Shown: positions 17,158 through 25,850 of the stretch, piece after piece
Layout of the letters: each line of letters opens with the position of its first letter
How positions within the stretch are numbered: the stretch's first letter is position 1
Assembly (NCBI RefSeq): GCF_003666015.1
Contig: NZ_QPLT01000014.1
Coordinates: forward strand, 1 to 64,000
Direction of reading: 5' to 3'
Source of the DNA: Halorubrum sp. Atlit-26R
GTDB taxonomy: Archaea; Halobacteriota; Halobacteria; Halobacteriales; Haloferacaceae
Length of the DNA: 64,000 nt
Made by a program: the position numbers and the translations under genes
Notes under the pieces: model-generated
Database searches by the model: none
What the model was told of the DNA's origin: nothing
Seen by the model: the letters and a program-made list of their open reading frames with translations, nothing else

Positions 17158-18063
17158 ATGAGAGACCGGTATCGCTTCGCGCTCGCGCTCGCCGCGGCCG
17201 TCGCCGTCGCCCTGCTCGCCGCGTACGCGGTCTTCGCGGGCGTCCTGATCGGGTCGGACGTGGCCTCGTATTCCTCCGACGGCGTCGTCGTGTCGGACCT
17301 CTCGTACGAGACTGCCCTCGAACGGGCCGCCGCGGCCGGGTACGCGGTGGAACGCGTCGGATCGAGCGGGTTCCACCCGGAGGGGATAGCCGAGCTCGAC
17401 GACGAACTCGGTCCGGGGTACGAGGCGTTCAGAGTGACGTTCGACCGCTCCGACGCGAAGCGACTGTGGGCCACCTTCTACGCCGACGAGGGGGCCACGG
17501 TCGTGACGCTCTTCGCGGACGACGTTCGCGGCGAGTTCACCGTCGGGGACCTCCCGCCCGACGAGTGGCTCGTCGACCGGCTCACGCTGCTGTTCGAGAT
17601 GGACGACGCCACCGCGGAACGCTACGTGGCGGAGCTGAAGACGGACGTTCGGACCGGCGACCCCGAGGAGCCGGGTGCGGGCGCGCCGAGCGTCCGCATC
17701 GACGAACCGGTCGCCTTCCGGGCGGCGTACGACGATCTGACGACCCGGGCGACGGCCGTCAACGCGACCTCCGAGCCCGGCTCCGGGTGGCACGTCCGGG
17801 AGTACTACGCGGACGGCGAACGGCTCGGCAGCGCCGAGTTCGTCCTCCCGCGGGCGACCGTCACGCACGAGGCGAACGGGTACGCGTACCGCGTCCACCT
17901 CGACTACCACGGCGGCGTCGCGGTCGACGCGCGGACGCGCGCCTCGCGGTCCTTCGAGGAGGCGGACGTCCGTGCGGTCGTGAAGACGATGTTCGAGGCG
18001 ATGGGGATCCCGCCGGAAACGGCCGATCACCTGCGGTTCGAGTACCGCGGAAGCGTGTGGTAG
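17158..18063 (+). CDS. Membrane-anchored extracytoplasmic protein of unknown function
   Basis: The 301-residue product starts with two arginines and one hydrophobic helix (residues 8-31: 'FALALAAAVAVALLAAYAVFAGV'), then is acidic and soluble to its end, with no further membrane helix. This suggests one N-terminal anchor and an external domain. Within it 'SDLSYETALERAAAAGYAVE' and a later 'GYAYRVHLDYHGGVAVDART' look like alpha/beta structure. I recognise no family. The gene lies 6 bases after the DUF389 stop, on the same strand, so co-expression is likely. Confidence 0.6.
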   Translation: MRDRYRFALALAAAVAVALLAAYAVFAGVLIGSDVASYSSDGVVVSDLSYETALERAAAAGYAVERVGSSGFHPEGIAELDDELGPGYEAFRVTFDRSDAKRLWATFYADEGATVVTLFADDVRGEFTVGDLPPDEWLVDRLTLLFEMDDATAERYVAELKTDVRTGDPEEPGAGAPSVRIDEPVAFRAAYDDLTTRATAVNATSEPGSGWHVREYYADGERLGSAEFVLPRATVTHEANGYAYRVHLDYHGGVAVDARTRASRSFEEADVRAVVKTMFEAMGIPPETADHLRFEYRGSVW

Positions 18064-18532
18064 CCGACAGCTCCGGGCCGGTCCCGGATCCGACGGGGCG
18101 AGCGCTCGAAGCAAGCACTCGACGACACGCTGCCCGACGCGATCGAACGTTTCAGGCAGATGGCGTATTTTAAGATTGACCGTTCGAGAGCGCAAATTCG
18201 ACGTAACCAATATAGTACGCTTCCCCGGCGGCCAGACCGCATACTCAAAAAACAGATATGATTCAAACTAATAGAGCGATCTCACGTACTATGTGTCACA
18301 AAACTGGATAACTATTTAAAAATATACCATTATAAATGCTGGTAGGAGACAGAGCAAATAGCTATAATATGTACTTTTTTAAAATATCTAACGAAAATCA
18401 GGTATTTACGTCCCGTACAATCCGTACACTTTGAGGATTCGGGTTAACGACACGGGTTTCCCCCGAGGGTGTGAAGTATCAGATCCATGTTCGTGCGAAT
18501 CGATGTCCCGACTGGACATGGTGGGACTACTC
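18064..18532. other. AT-rich intergenic region
   Basis: Bases 18240-18420 are markedly AT-rich (for example TATTTAAAAATATACCATTA near 18313) compared with the 65-70% GC around them. No gene of useful length is seen. The stretch may hold promoters for the downstream regulator, or be foreign DNA. Confidence 0.5.
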
Positions 18533-18865
18533 ATGAGCAACACGGAACAGCAGATAACGACCGAGACGGCATTAGAGCTGCTGGCCAAACAGCAGCGACG
18601 ACGGATCCTCCGACGTGTAGCTGACACGCCCGGGGAGACGCCAGTCGATCGACTCAGTAACGGTTCGCGAGAGGGAGATTCGCCGCCCCCGGACGACGAC
18701 AGTTCCCCGGAACGGGGGCGTATCGAGCTTCACCACGTTCACCTACCGAAGTTACAGGAGGCGGACGTGATCGAGTACGACGCCGACCGAGGCGTCGTCC
18801 GTCGAGGCCGAGAGTTCCGAGACGTGTTCGGACTGCTCGAGACCATCGACGAACACCGAGAGTGA
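18533..18865 (+). CDS. DUF7344-type winged-helix protein
   Basis: This 110-residue protein begins near 'TALELLAKQQRRRILRRVAD', the DNA-reading-type helix pair that opens DUF7344 domains. It has the family hallmark 'IELHHVHLPKLQEADVIEYD' about residues 72-91. A disordered acidic Pro/Asp linker sits between them. DUF7344 proteins are haloarchaeal predicted DNA-binding regulators. The ATG at 18533 is preferred, and in-frame ATGs at 18503 and 18518 are possible. It faces a HalOD1 gene 42 bases downstream, a pairing repeated elsewhere in the window. Confidence 0.72.
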   Translation: MSNTEQQITTETALELLAKQQRRRILRRVADTPGETPVDRLSNGSREGDSPPPDDDSSPERGRIELHHVHLPKLQEADVIEYDADRGVVRRGREFRDVFGLLETIDEHRE

Positions 18866-18907
18866 CACTGACGACAACGTTCCGATCGCGGATCCGTTCC
18901 GTACCTC

Positions 18908-19249
18908 CTATGCGTCGTCTTCTGCCGTGAGTTCTGCGTCGACGTGGACCTCTATACTGCCCTCGCCGTCGACCCAGACGGTGGTACCGGCGTACCGGAA
19001 CGATATCGATACCGACGGCGCCTTGTTTTTAAGTATTGCGTCGAGCGCGTCCGTGTCGATGGTCTTCTGTAACAGCGGGAGCTCGGTCACGGGCCGATTC
19101 GTGGCGGCGGCGACCGCCTCGACGACCACCACGCTGGGTTGGTCCGACAGCTGCCAGTCGTGCCGAACCGTCGTGCGGTTCGCGCCCGTGCGTTCCGACC
19201 CTCCGGGCGCGTCAGAACCCCTTCGCCTGTCCGTCTCGTCACACATCAT
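18908..19249 (-). CDS. HalOD1 output-domain protein
   Basis: The 113-residue product has a disordered N-terminus, then the HalOD1 pattern: 'PSVVVVEAVAAATNRPVTEL', 'PLLQKTIDTDALDAIL' and a final strand pair 'SISFRYAGTTVWVDGEGSIEV'. HalOD1 is a small haloarchaeal domain thought to act as an output module in signalling; here it stands alone. An alternative start at the second Met (residue 2) makes no difference. It converges on the DUF7344 gene. Confidence 0.75.
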   Translation of the reverse strand: MMCDETDRRRGSDAPGGSERTGANRTTVRHDWQLSDQPSVVVVEAVAAATNRPVTELPLLQKTIDTDALDAILKNKAPSVSISFRYAGTTVWVDGEGSIEVHVDAELTAEDDA

Positions 19250-19354
19250 CGCTCACCGGCCGGTAAGCCGAAAGCGTCAACGGGGGTGACTGATACGGTC
19301 TCTGGTCTCAAACGTCGAATTCGGGTCACTTCGTTCATCTCTCTTCCTGTGTTC

Positions 19355-20161
19355 CTACTCACCGTTCGAGTCACGGTCCTCATCCAGTTGCCAGGTAAAC
19401 AGCGCTTTCAGGACGACGACCAGGCTGTTCGTCGAGCCCACGCCCCAGATCGCGGTTTCGTCGCGCGGTTCCGGCGGGTACTCACCCTTGCCGTCGACGA
19501 GGACGCTCACGAGCGTCTTCTCCTGATCCACCATGAGAAGCCGGCCGGCGGGTGTGTCCGACCAGTCCCACAGCGACTCGAACGGCTGCGCCGCGGGGAC
19601 GTCCCGTCCGAATCGGTCTTCGATCGACTCCGACATGTCCGCCAGACGAATCGAGACCCCCTCGTCACTCGCTCGGGATAAGGCCTCGCCGATCTCGTCC
19701 GTGAGCAGTTCCCCGACGGTCACGTAGACGACCTCGTCGTCGGCCGCCGAGATGAAATCGATCACGCGGTCGGTCACGGCTTCCCGCCCGGTAACCGTCC
19801 AGACCCCGCGCTGCTCGGTGGACCGGTTCGCGTCGTCGAGCCGATCGAGGGCGTCTGTCAGGGTCGACACGCGGTGTTCGTACTCCCGTTCGAAATGTCG
19901 ACCCGTCGTCTCGGACGAGATCGCCCAGAACTGCTTTGGGTTCGAACGTTTCACGTCGACGAGGCCGCGTTCACGGAGTTCGTCGGCCGCGTCGTAGACG
20001 CGCGTGCGGGGAACGTCGGCGAGGTCGCTCACGTCTTGGGCGGTCGCTTCACCGAGCGTCACCAGCGCGACGAACGTCCGAGCGGCGTAGGTACTGAGCC
20101 CGAGGGACTTCAGCTGTTCGACAGCTGTGGACCGTGCTTTGCTAGATGGGTCGTCGGACAT
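19355..20161 (-). CDS. TrmB-family transcriptional regulator
   Basis: This 268-residue protein has an N-terminal winged helix ('LKSLGLSTYAARTFVALVTLGEATAQDVSDLADVPRTRVY...' about residues 17-60) with the TrmB hallmark VPRTRVYDA. A coiled segment and a C-terminal sensor-like domain with 'DEVVYVTVGELLTDEIGEAL' follow. TrmB proteins repress or activate sugar and other metabolic genes in archaea and bind sugars in the C-terminal domain. The ligand is unknown here. It is divergent from a second TrmB gene, and the shared spacer holds repeated palindromic motifs. Confidence 0.87.
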   Translation of the reverse strand: MSDDPSSKARSTAVEQLKSLGLSTYAARTFVALVTLGEATAQDVSDLADVPRTRVYDAADELRERGLVDVKRSNPKQFWAISSETTGRHFEREYEHRVSTLTDALDRLDDANRSTEQRGVWTVTGREAVTDRVIDFISAADDEVVYVTVGELLTDEIGEALSRASDEGVSIRLADMSESIEDRFGRDVPAAQPFESLWDWSDTPAGRLLMVDQEKTLVSVLVDGKGEYPPEPRDETAIWGVGSTNSLVVVLKALFTWQLDEDRDSNGE

Positions 20162-20182
20162 TCGTTCGTCACCGGTTCGGTG

Positions 20183-20206
20183 AAAACCACCGGGTGTGGT
20201 GGTTTT
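20183..20206. promoter_or_regulatory. Perfect inverted repeat upstream of the minus-strand TrmB gene
   Basis: AAAACCACC (20183-20191), six bases, then GGTGGTTTT (20198-20206). It lies 22-45 bases before the ATG at 20161, where an operator or promoter-overlapping element would be expected. A role in autoregulation is inference. Confidence 0.5.
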
Positions 20207-20223
20207 TGACGTGTGACGACAGA

Positions 20224-20239
20224 GAGGTTGGGACCAAAT
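20224..20239 (+). repeat. 16-bp direct repeat, copy 1
   Basis: GAGGTTGGGACCAAAT; the core TTGGGACCAA is an inverted repeat (TTGG-GA-CCAA). An identical copy lies at 20441-20456. Confidence 0.7.
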
Positions 20240-20440
20240 CTGAGGTCACACGCCGTGATAGCATCCGTGCTACCCGCTTATAGATGTATTGTGATTAACT
20301 GAGTGAACGACTGAATCGCACTGCCTTCGCTGCGACCGGACGGCTCGAATACGAATTTATTGTGTGATTATCTGGGTTACACAGTCATTCCCCAGTGCGA
20401 CGTACTAAACACCTAGGAGACGAACGGGGCGGTAGCGTTC

Positions 20441-20456
20441 GAGGTTGGGACCAAAT
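20441..20456 (+). repeat. 16-bp direct repeat, copy 2, overlapping a start codon
   Basis: Identical to 20224-20239. Its last two bases are the first two of the ATG of the plus-strand TrmB gene (20455), so a protein bound here would cover the start of the message. Confidence 0.7.
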
Positions 20457-21285
20457 GGACGATATTACAAACCAAGAGCAAGCGATCGAACTACTTCAGC
20501 AGCTCGGGCTCAAAGAGTACGAGGCCAAGTCGTTCGTGGCGCTCGCGCGCCGGCAGCGCGGGACGGCCAAGGACATCAGCGATACCTCCGAGGTGCCACG
20601 AACGCGCGTCTACGACGCGATTCGCGTGTTGGAGTCGAAAGGGCTGGTGGAGACGCAGCACTCGAATCCGCAGGTGTTTCGAGCGGTCTCCGTCGACGAG
20701 GCCGTCAACACGCTTCAGTCGGAGTACGTCGAACGGACCGAGTCACTTCGGAACACCCTGAGCGGGCTTGACCCGATCGACGGTGACGAACAGACGGAGA
20801 CCACCCACGAGGTGTGGTCCATCTCCGGGGACCAAGGCATTACGAGCCGGACACGCCAGCTCATCGAGGGAGCGACTGAGGAGTTGATCCTCGTGATCGG
20901 CCACGAGGGGGTCTTCACCGACCAGTTAGTCGAACAGCTACAGCTGGCCCGGGAGCGAGACGTGAAGGTCATCATCGGGACGGTCGACGACGAGCTTCGG
21001 ACCACGGTTCAGGACGCACTCCCGGATACCGAAGTGTTCGTGTCGGAACTGGAGTGGTTGAGCCGGTCACCGCTGCCGGACGACGACACCGAGATCAGTC
21101 GCCTGTTGCTGGTCGACCGCGAGGCGATCCTGGTGAGCTCGTTCACCGAAACGACGGCGGACGGCCGTGGGCACGAACAGGGGGTCTTCGGTCGGGGATT
21201 CGACAACGGGCTCGTCGCGATCACTCGACGACTGATGGCGACGGGACTCCCCTCCGTGAACGACCCCGAAACCGAGAGGGCTTGA
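20455..21285 (+). CDS. TrmB-family transcriptional regulator
   Basis: This 276-residue paralogue of the neighbouring minus-strand TrmB gene has 'LLQQLGLKEYEAKSFVALAR', then 'DISDTSEVPRTRVYDAIRVL' in the winged helix and a C-terminal domain with 'ATEELILVIGHEGVFTDQLV'. The ATG at 20455 is chosen because the family N-terminus starts there; an in-frame upstream extension to 20395 is basic and atypical. The start overlaps a 16-base repeat also present between the two genes, suggesting autoregulation or cross-regulation. Confidence 0.87.
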   Translation: MDDITNQEQAIELLQQLGLKEYEAKSFVALARRQRGTAKDISDTSEVPRTRVYDAIRVLESKGLVETQHSNPQVFRAVSVDEAVNTLQSEYVERTESLRNTLSGLDPIDGDEQTETTHEVWSISGDQGITSRTRQLIEGATEELILVIGHEGVFTDQLVEQLQLARERDVKVIIGTVDDELRTTVQDALPDTEVFVSELEWLSRSPLPDDDTEISRLLLVDREAILVSSFTETTADGRGHEQGVFGRGFDNGLVAITRRLMATGLPSVNDPETERA

Positions 21286-21677
21286 GTTGTACTCGTAGGC
21301 CACGGCCGAAGTTCGGCTAACCGGCAGTTAAGCGGAAGTCGCCGGCAGCTGACCGGTCGACACCGTTCTCCTTTTCGATCCAAAACTGGCCCATCCTCTG
21401 AGCCCGTGGGGCAACCTCACGTTCGGAAGTTTGTATAGCGATATACAATATATATTTATTTGTAGTGCGGAATTCAGACGCTAAGAGGCCCCATATCCCC
21501 GAATTCTTCCGATGAGTCGAATACGATAAGTGGTCCTGATTATGCTCGTAATCACGACCACTTTGAAGTACCCCGCCGCCGTCGGTGAAGCACGAATGCT
21601 GCAACCGCCTCACGACGGCGCTTCCCCCGGGGTAGAGGCACCGAGACCGGGTCCGCAGGACAGTGGAGGGCCAGTGG
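21286..21677. other. Intergenic region before the recombinase
   Basis: An AT-rich stretch lies at about 21430-21470 (GTATAGCGATATACAATATA within it). No gene is seen. It could hold the recombinase promoter or an att-like site, but no duplicate of it was noticed in the window. Confidence 0.4.
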
Positions 21678-22904
21678 ATGCCTGAACGAGCGCTTTCGAC
21701 GCAACTCGACGACAGCTTCGAGCGCTACCTCCAGGACAAGGGGAAGGGCCGCGGGGGCGACGGCGGGAACTACCGACGGAACGCCGCCCGCGAACTGGAG
21801 CGGTTCGCCGAGTGGGCCGCCGGCGACCGCGGCGCCGACGACTGGACCGGGATCGTCCCCGACGACGTCGGCCGGGACCCGACCTTCGACGATCTCGACG
21901 AACGCGTCTTCCGCGAGTACGCTCGCCATCTCGCCGGTGACCGTGGACTCAAACAGAACACGGTGCAAACCTACTACCGCTATATCTCCGCGTGGTGCGG
22001 GTGGTGCGTCAACGAGGGGTACCTCGAAGCGCACTACGCCCAGCGGGCGAGTGCGATGGCGCCGCTGCCGGAGGACGACGGCCGCAAGCCCGGCGACCAG
22101 CAGGCCTGGACGTCCGAGCAGCGCCACGCGATCACTCGACACGTCGACGAACAGGCACGCGCGGCCATCGAGGCGTACACGACGCTCCCGGACGACGCTG
22201 CCCCCCTCGACAAGCAGCGGGCACGCTACGAAGCGCTGAAGGCGGCTCGCGACCGAGCGCTGGTGTTCGTCCTCGCGTACACCGCCGTCCGCGTCGGGGA
22301 ACTCCTCCGGGATCCGAACGACCCGCGTCGACGCGGCGTCCGCTGGGAGGACCTCTCGCTCGACGACGGGAGTATGGACGTCTACCGGAAGAAACAGCAG
22401 TGGGACGCCGCGAGCCTCCCCGATCCGGTACTCGCACCGCTCCGGAGCTACCGTCAGCTGATGGACCCACCGACGGAGCGGTGGCCGGTGTTCCCGACGT
22501 TCGATCAACGAACGCTCGCGGGGCTCGTGCGTGACGAACTCGCCGACAGGGGGGTGCGTCCCGAAGCGATCGATGCGCGCCGCGACGAGTACGCCCGCGA
22601 CCTCCTGTTGGCGCTCGACGAGGACGTCCGTCCGCCGTCGATCACGACGGACGGTGCCCGGTCGGTCCTTCGGCGACTCTCCGACGCCGCGGCGGTTGAC
22701 ATCGACCACCCGAAACACGACTACCTCGCACCGCACGGCGGCCGTCGGGGGATGGGTGAAGTCCTCGTCCGCGCGTTCGGCTACACGGTCGCGGCTCGGT
22801 ATCTCGACAACTCGGAGGAGATGGTCCGGGAGCGGTACTCGCACATCGAGGCCGGCGAACTCGGTGACGTCGCCACCGAGGCGCTCTCGGAGATCGACGG
22901 ATGA
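21678..22904 (+). CDS. Tyrosine-type site-specific recombinase / integrase
   Basis: The 408-residue protein has an N-terminal SAM-like core-binding domain ('RVFREYARHLAGDRGLKQNT') and a catalytic domain. The latter has the first catalytic Arg in 'AYTAVRVGELL', HGGRRGMGEVL supplying H-x-x-R, and the nucleophile Tyr near residue 387 in 'EMVRERYSHIEAG'. The usual H/W position is replaced by 'LDNS'. Such enzymes cut and rejoin DNA via a 3'-phosphotyrosine. Similar proteins are common on haloarchaeal chromosomes, so it may be a resident XerC/D-like enzyme rather than a phage integrase. A mid-domain insert of about 60 residues is present. Start at ATG 21678. Confidence 0.8.
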   Translation: MPERALSTQLDDSFERYLQDKGKGRGGDGGNYRRNAARELERFAEWAAGDRGADDWTGIVPDDVGRDPTFDDLDERVFREYARHLAGDRGLKQNTVQTYYRYISAWCGWCVNEGYLEAHYAQRASAMAPLPEDDGRKPGDQQAWTSEQRHAITRHVDEQARAAIEAYTTLPDDAAPLDKQRARYEALKAARDRALVFVLAYTAVRVGELLRDPNDPRRRGVRWEDLSLDDGSMDVYRKKQQWDAASLPDPVLAPLRSYRQLMDPPTERWPVFPTFDQRTLAGLVRDELADRGVRPEAIDARRDEYARDLLLALDEDVRPPSITTDGARSVLRRLSDAAAVDIDHPKHDYLAPHGGRRGMGEVLVRAFGYTVAARYLDNSEEMVRERYSHIEAGELGDVATEALSEIDG

Positions 22905-22984
22905 CGGCCGTCTCGTCGGCCACCGCTCGTCGGCGCGAACGAAACCGATAGCTTGCGATCCAGAACCGACCGACGACACTCCCC

Positions 22985-23914
22985 TCAGGCGACCTCCCGG
23001 TAGACCGCCTCGATGCGGTCCAGTTGGTTTTCGAGACGGAGGTCGGCGACCGCTTCTCGCCCGTTTGAACGCTTCCCGTCCCGTAAGACCTCCACGAGGC
23101 CGTCTGCGAGTTCCGCGTCGGAACGCCCCACGACGGAGCGGCTCACGCCGTCGAGCCGGTGAGCGAGGTCGCCGACGTCCGTCGAGACGACCGGGAGGTT
23201 ACACGCCAGCGCCTCCTTCACCGTGTTCGGCGACCCCTCCCGCTTCGATACCAACAGCATCGCGTCTGCGGCGTTCATGTACCACGGCACGCGCTCGTGT
23301 GGCACGCCGGACATCGTGTGAAGCGCCACGCGGGGGTCGAGCCTCGCGCGCGCCAGTTCCACGATGCGCTCCGCTCGCGGGAAATCTTTCACCGATCGAG
23401 AGGGACCGTACGGAAACAACACGTGACGCGCCTCGCCGTCCCACCCGACTCTCCCTCGCGCTTCCGTCCGCGACAGCGGGCGGAACGTGTCGAAGTCGAC
23501 GCCGTGGGGGATCACGTGACAGTCGCGGTCGACGAGGTCGGCCATCTCCTCGGACATCACCACGACGGCGTCCGCGTACCTCGCACAGACGCGGCTGAGC
23601 CGCGACACGTCGCCCGTGAGGTCGCTCCCCCAGAACGTCAGCACCGCGGGCCGGAACGGCTGGACGACCGCCGGCGGGGCGGTCAGCCCGTAATTTGCGT
23701 GGACGAAGTCGTAGTTCCCGGCGGCGGCCAGCACCGCGCGGGGGTAATACCGCAGATAGGCTGACGCGGGACGGCGACCGGTCTTCGTCCCGTCGTTAAC
23801 GCGCTGCCCTGGCACGGAGAGCACGTCGACGTCGTGACCACGGCCGCGAAGTCCGGCGATCTGCTGTCGGTAGAAGTTCGCGTTCTCGCTGGTGACGAGA
23901 CTGAGGACGCGCAT
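22985..23914 (-). CDS. GT4-type glycosyltransferase
   Basis: This 309-residue GT-B glycosyltransferase begins MRVLSLVTSENANFYRQQIA with 'YDFVHANYGLTAPPAVVQPF' in the acceptor domain. The donor-site E-x7-E signature lies in 'KREGSPNTVKEALACNLPVV' with 'STDVGDLA'. GT4 enzymes transfer sugars from nucleotide-activated donors with retention. It is shorter than the 350-400 typical of GT4. A close paralogue lies at 48715-49647 with the same opening pattern and HGVD motif. It is divergent from an alkaline-phosphatase-like gene. Confidence 0.83.
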   Translation of the reverse strand: MRVLSLVTSENANFYRQQIAGLRGRGHDVDVLSVPGQRVNDGTKTGRRPASAYLRYYPRAVLAAAGNYDFVHANYGLTAPPAVVQPFRPAVLTFWGSDLTGDVSRLSRVCARYADAVVVMSEEMADLVDRDCHVIPHGVDFDTFRPLSRTEARGRVGWDGEARHVLFPYGPSRSVKDFPRAERIVELARARLDPRVALHTMSGVPHERVPWYMNAADAMLLVSKREGSPNTVKEALACNLPVVSTDVGDLAHRLDGVSRSVVGRSDAELADGLVEVLRDGKRSNGREAVADLRLENQLDRIEAVYREVA

Positions 23915-24299
23915 CAGAAGGGGTCGGAGCGCGCCGGTAACCCGGCTCGACGGCCTGTCGTTGCGCGCGTTCGAGTGACCTCTCGCTGACTGACCGCGGG
24001 GACGTACATACCCGGACGACGAAACCGGGCGTCGTTAGTATTCGCTCCTTATTCCGGACGCCGGCGTACGTAACCGCGAGTGCCGCGTCCCACGGACGGG
24101 TCAGCGTGGAACCGTTCGTCGGGAGCTCCCTACCTCATCGACGACTCAGGCTCCGCTCTCGGGTCCTGACCCGCTCGCGTAGCTGAACGATTTATGGGCG
24201 AGATAACAAACAGGGACGCAGCCGCAGAGAGCGGCGTCGATGAACTCACGCCCCTATCCACAACCGAGTCCTAGCGCGTTGCCGCCGAGAGGCACGTAG
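23915..24299. other. Divergent intergenic region
   Basis: No gene is seen. GATTTATGGG at about 24189-24198 is a weak AT-rich box facing the plus strand, roughly 105 bases before the next start, so a long leader would be needed if it is the promoter. Confidence 0.4.
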
Positions 24300-25850
24300 A
24301 TGGCCGACGTCGTCTCGATCGGGCTCGACGGTGCGGCGTGGCACAAGCTCGATCGACTGATCGCGGACGGACGCCTGCCCAATCTGGCGGCGCTGACGGA
24401 CGCCGGGGCCCGGGCGCAGCTCCGGTCCGTCACGCCCCCCGTCACGTGTCCGGCTTGGCGGTGTTCGACCTCCGGGAAGAACCCGGGGAAACTCGGGGTG
24501 TACTGGTGGTTGAACCTCGACCGCGATCGCGGCGAAATCGTCAGCCCCGACGCGACCTCGTTCCCGACGGCGGACGTCTGGGATTACCTGGGCGAAGACG
24601 GCTACCGCTGTGCCGCCCTCAACGTCCCGATGACGTATCCTCCGAGCGAGATCAACGGAACGATGGTCTCCGGGTTCGGCGCGGCCTTCGACCTGAACGA
24701 GGACCACGAACGTCCCCTCACGTATCCGCCACCGTTCGAGGACGAACTGGTCGAGAAGTACGACTGGGAGACCCAAGTCGACGACGTGACCACTCGGGAG
24801 GGGCTGGAGGCGGCGTACGAGATGATCCGTTCCCGGTTCGAACTCCTCTCCGACACCCTCGAAGCGGACTACGACTACGTCCACCTCACCGTCTTCGCCG
24901 TCAACGCCCTCCAGCACAAGTACGGCGACGGCGAAGAGACGGCCCGCGCCTGGGAGCTGATCGACGACCGCCTCGGCCGGATCGACACCGAGGAGACGCT
25001 GCTCGTCCTCTACTCCGATCACGGTCACAGCCGGATCGACCACACGTTCGCCGTCAACCGCTGGCTCCTCGATAACGGCTATCTCTCGCTGTCCGCGGAC
25101 GCTTCGGCCGGGAGTTCCCTGGGAACCGCCCTCTCGGAGAAGGCGTACACCACGCTCGAATCGCTCGGGATCTCACCGAAGCAGGCGTCCGTCTACGCCC
25201 GACGGATCCTCCCGTCACCGCTGTACGACGCCATCGTCCCCGCTTCGTTCCCCATTTCGAGCGCGGAACTGGCCAGCGAGGTCGACTGGAGCGAGACCGA
25301 CGCCCTGGCGTTCAGTCAGGGCCCGCTGTACCTCAACCGCCGTCGCCTCGGCGATCGGTACGAGGCGGTCCGCGAAGAGCTACGGCGAGAGCTGTCCGAT
25401 CTCACGCACCGGGGCTCGACGGTGCTGTCGGACGTCCGCCCGGCCGAAGCGGTGTACGACGGACCGTTCGTCGCCGATGCGCCGGACCTCCTGTTGTCCA
25501 GTTCGGAGGGGTGGGAGATCTACGGCGGCATCACTCCGTCGCCGTTCGAGTCCCAAGTGATGTCCTGGACCTCGGGAAACCATCCGCTCGGCGTGCTCCT
25601 CCTGAACGGCCCCGGCGTTGAACAGGGAGAACTGTCCGAGTGCTCGATCCTCGACGTCGCTCCGACGGTGCTGAGTTACCTGGACTCGCCGATCCCGACG
25701 GATATGGACGGATATCCGCTCGAAACGGCGTTTTCGGACGGAACGCTGTCCGTCACCGAGCGCGATCCGATCGAGGTCGAATCGACGAGGGGGAACGCCG
25801 TGGAAGACGGACTCCGAGACCAGCTGGAAGACCTCGGATACTTGGAGTGA
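24300..25850 (+). CDS. Alkaline-phosphatase superfamily hydrolase (type I phosphodiesterase/nucleotide pyrophosphatase)
   Basis: This 516-residue protein begins ADVVSIGLDGAAWHKLDRLI with the metal-binding Asp and the family spacing. A Thr/Ser cluster 'VTPPVTCPAWRCSTSGKNPG' is the likely nucleophile region, followed by 'LLVLYSDHGHSRIDH' (metal site) and 'SGNHPLGVLLLNGPG' (last metal His). Members hydrolyse phosphodiesters, phosphonates or sulfates. In haloarchaeal surface-glycan regions they often sit beside glycosyltransferases, as here. The substrate is unknown. No signal peptide is seen, so the enzyme should be cytoplasmic. The gene meets the next stop head-on at 25850/25851. Confidence 0.8.
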   Translation: MADVVSIGLDGAAWHKLDRLIADGRLPNLAALTDAGARAQLRSVTPPVTCPAWRCSTSGKNPGKLGVYWWLNLDRDRGEIVSPDATSFPTADVWDYLGEDGYRCAALNVPMTYPPSEINGTMVSGFGAAFDLNEDHERPLTYPPPFEDELVEKYDWETQVDDVTTREGLEAAYEMIRSRFELLSDTLEADYDYVHLTVFAVNALQHKYGDGEETARAWELIDDRLGRIDTEETLLVLYSDHGHSRIDHTFAVNRWLLDNGYLSLSADASAGSSLGTALSEKAYTTLESLGISPKQASVYARRILPSPLYDAIVPASFPISSAELASEVDWSETDALAFSQGPLYLNRRRLGDRYEAVREELRRELSDLTHRGSTVLSDVRPAEAVYDGPFVADAPDLLLSSSEGWEIYGGITPSPFESQVMSWTSGNHPLGVLLLNGPGVEQGELSECSILDVAPTVLSYLDSPIPTDMDGYPLETAFSDGTLSVTERDPIEVESTRGNAVEDGLRDQLEDLGYLE

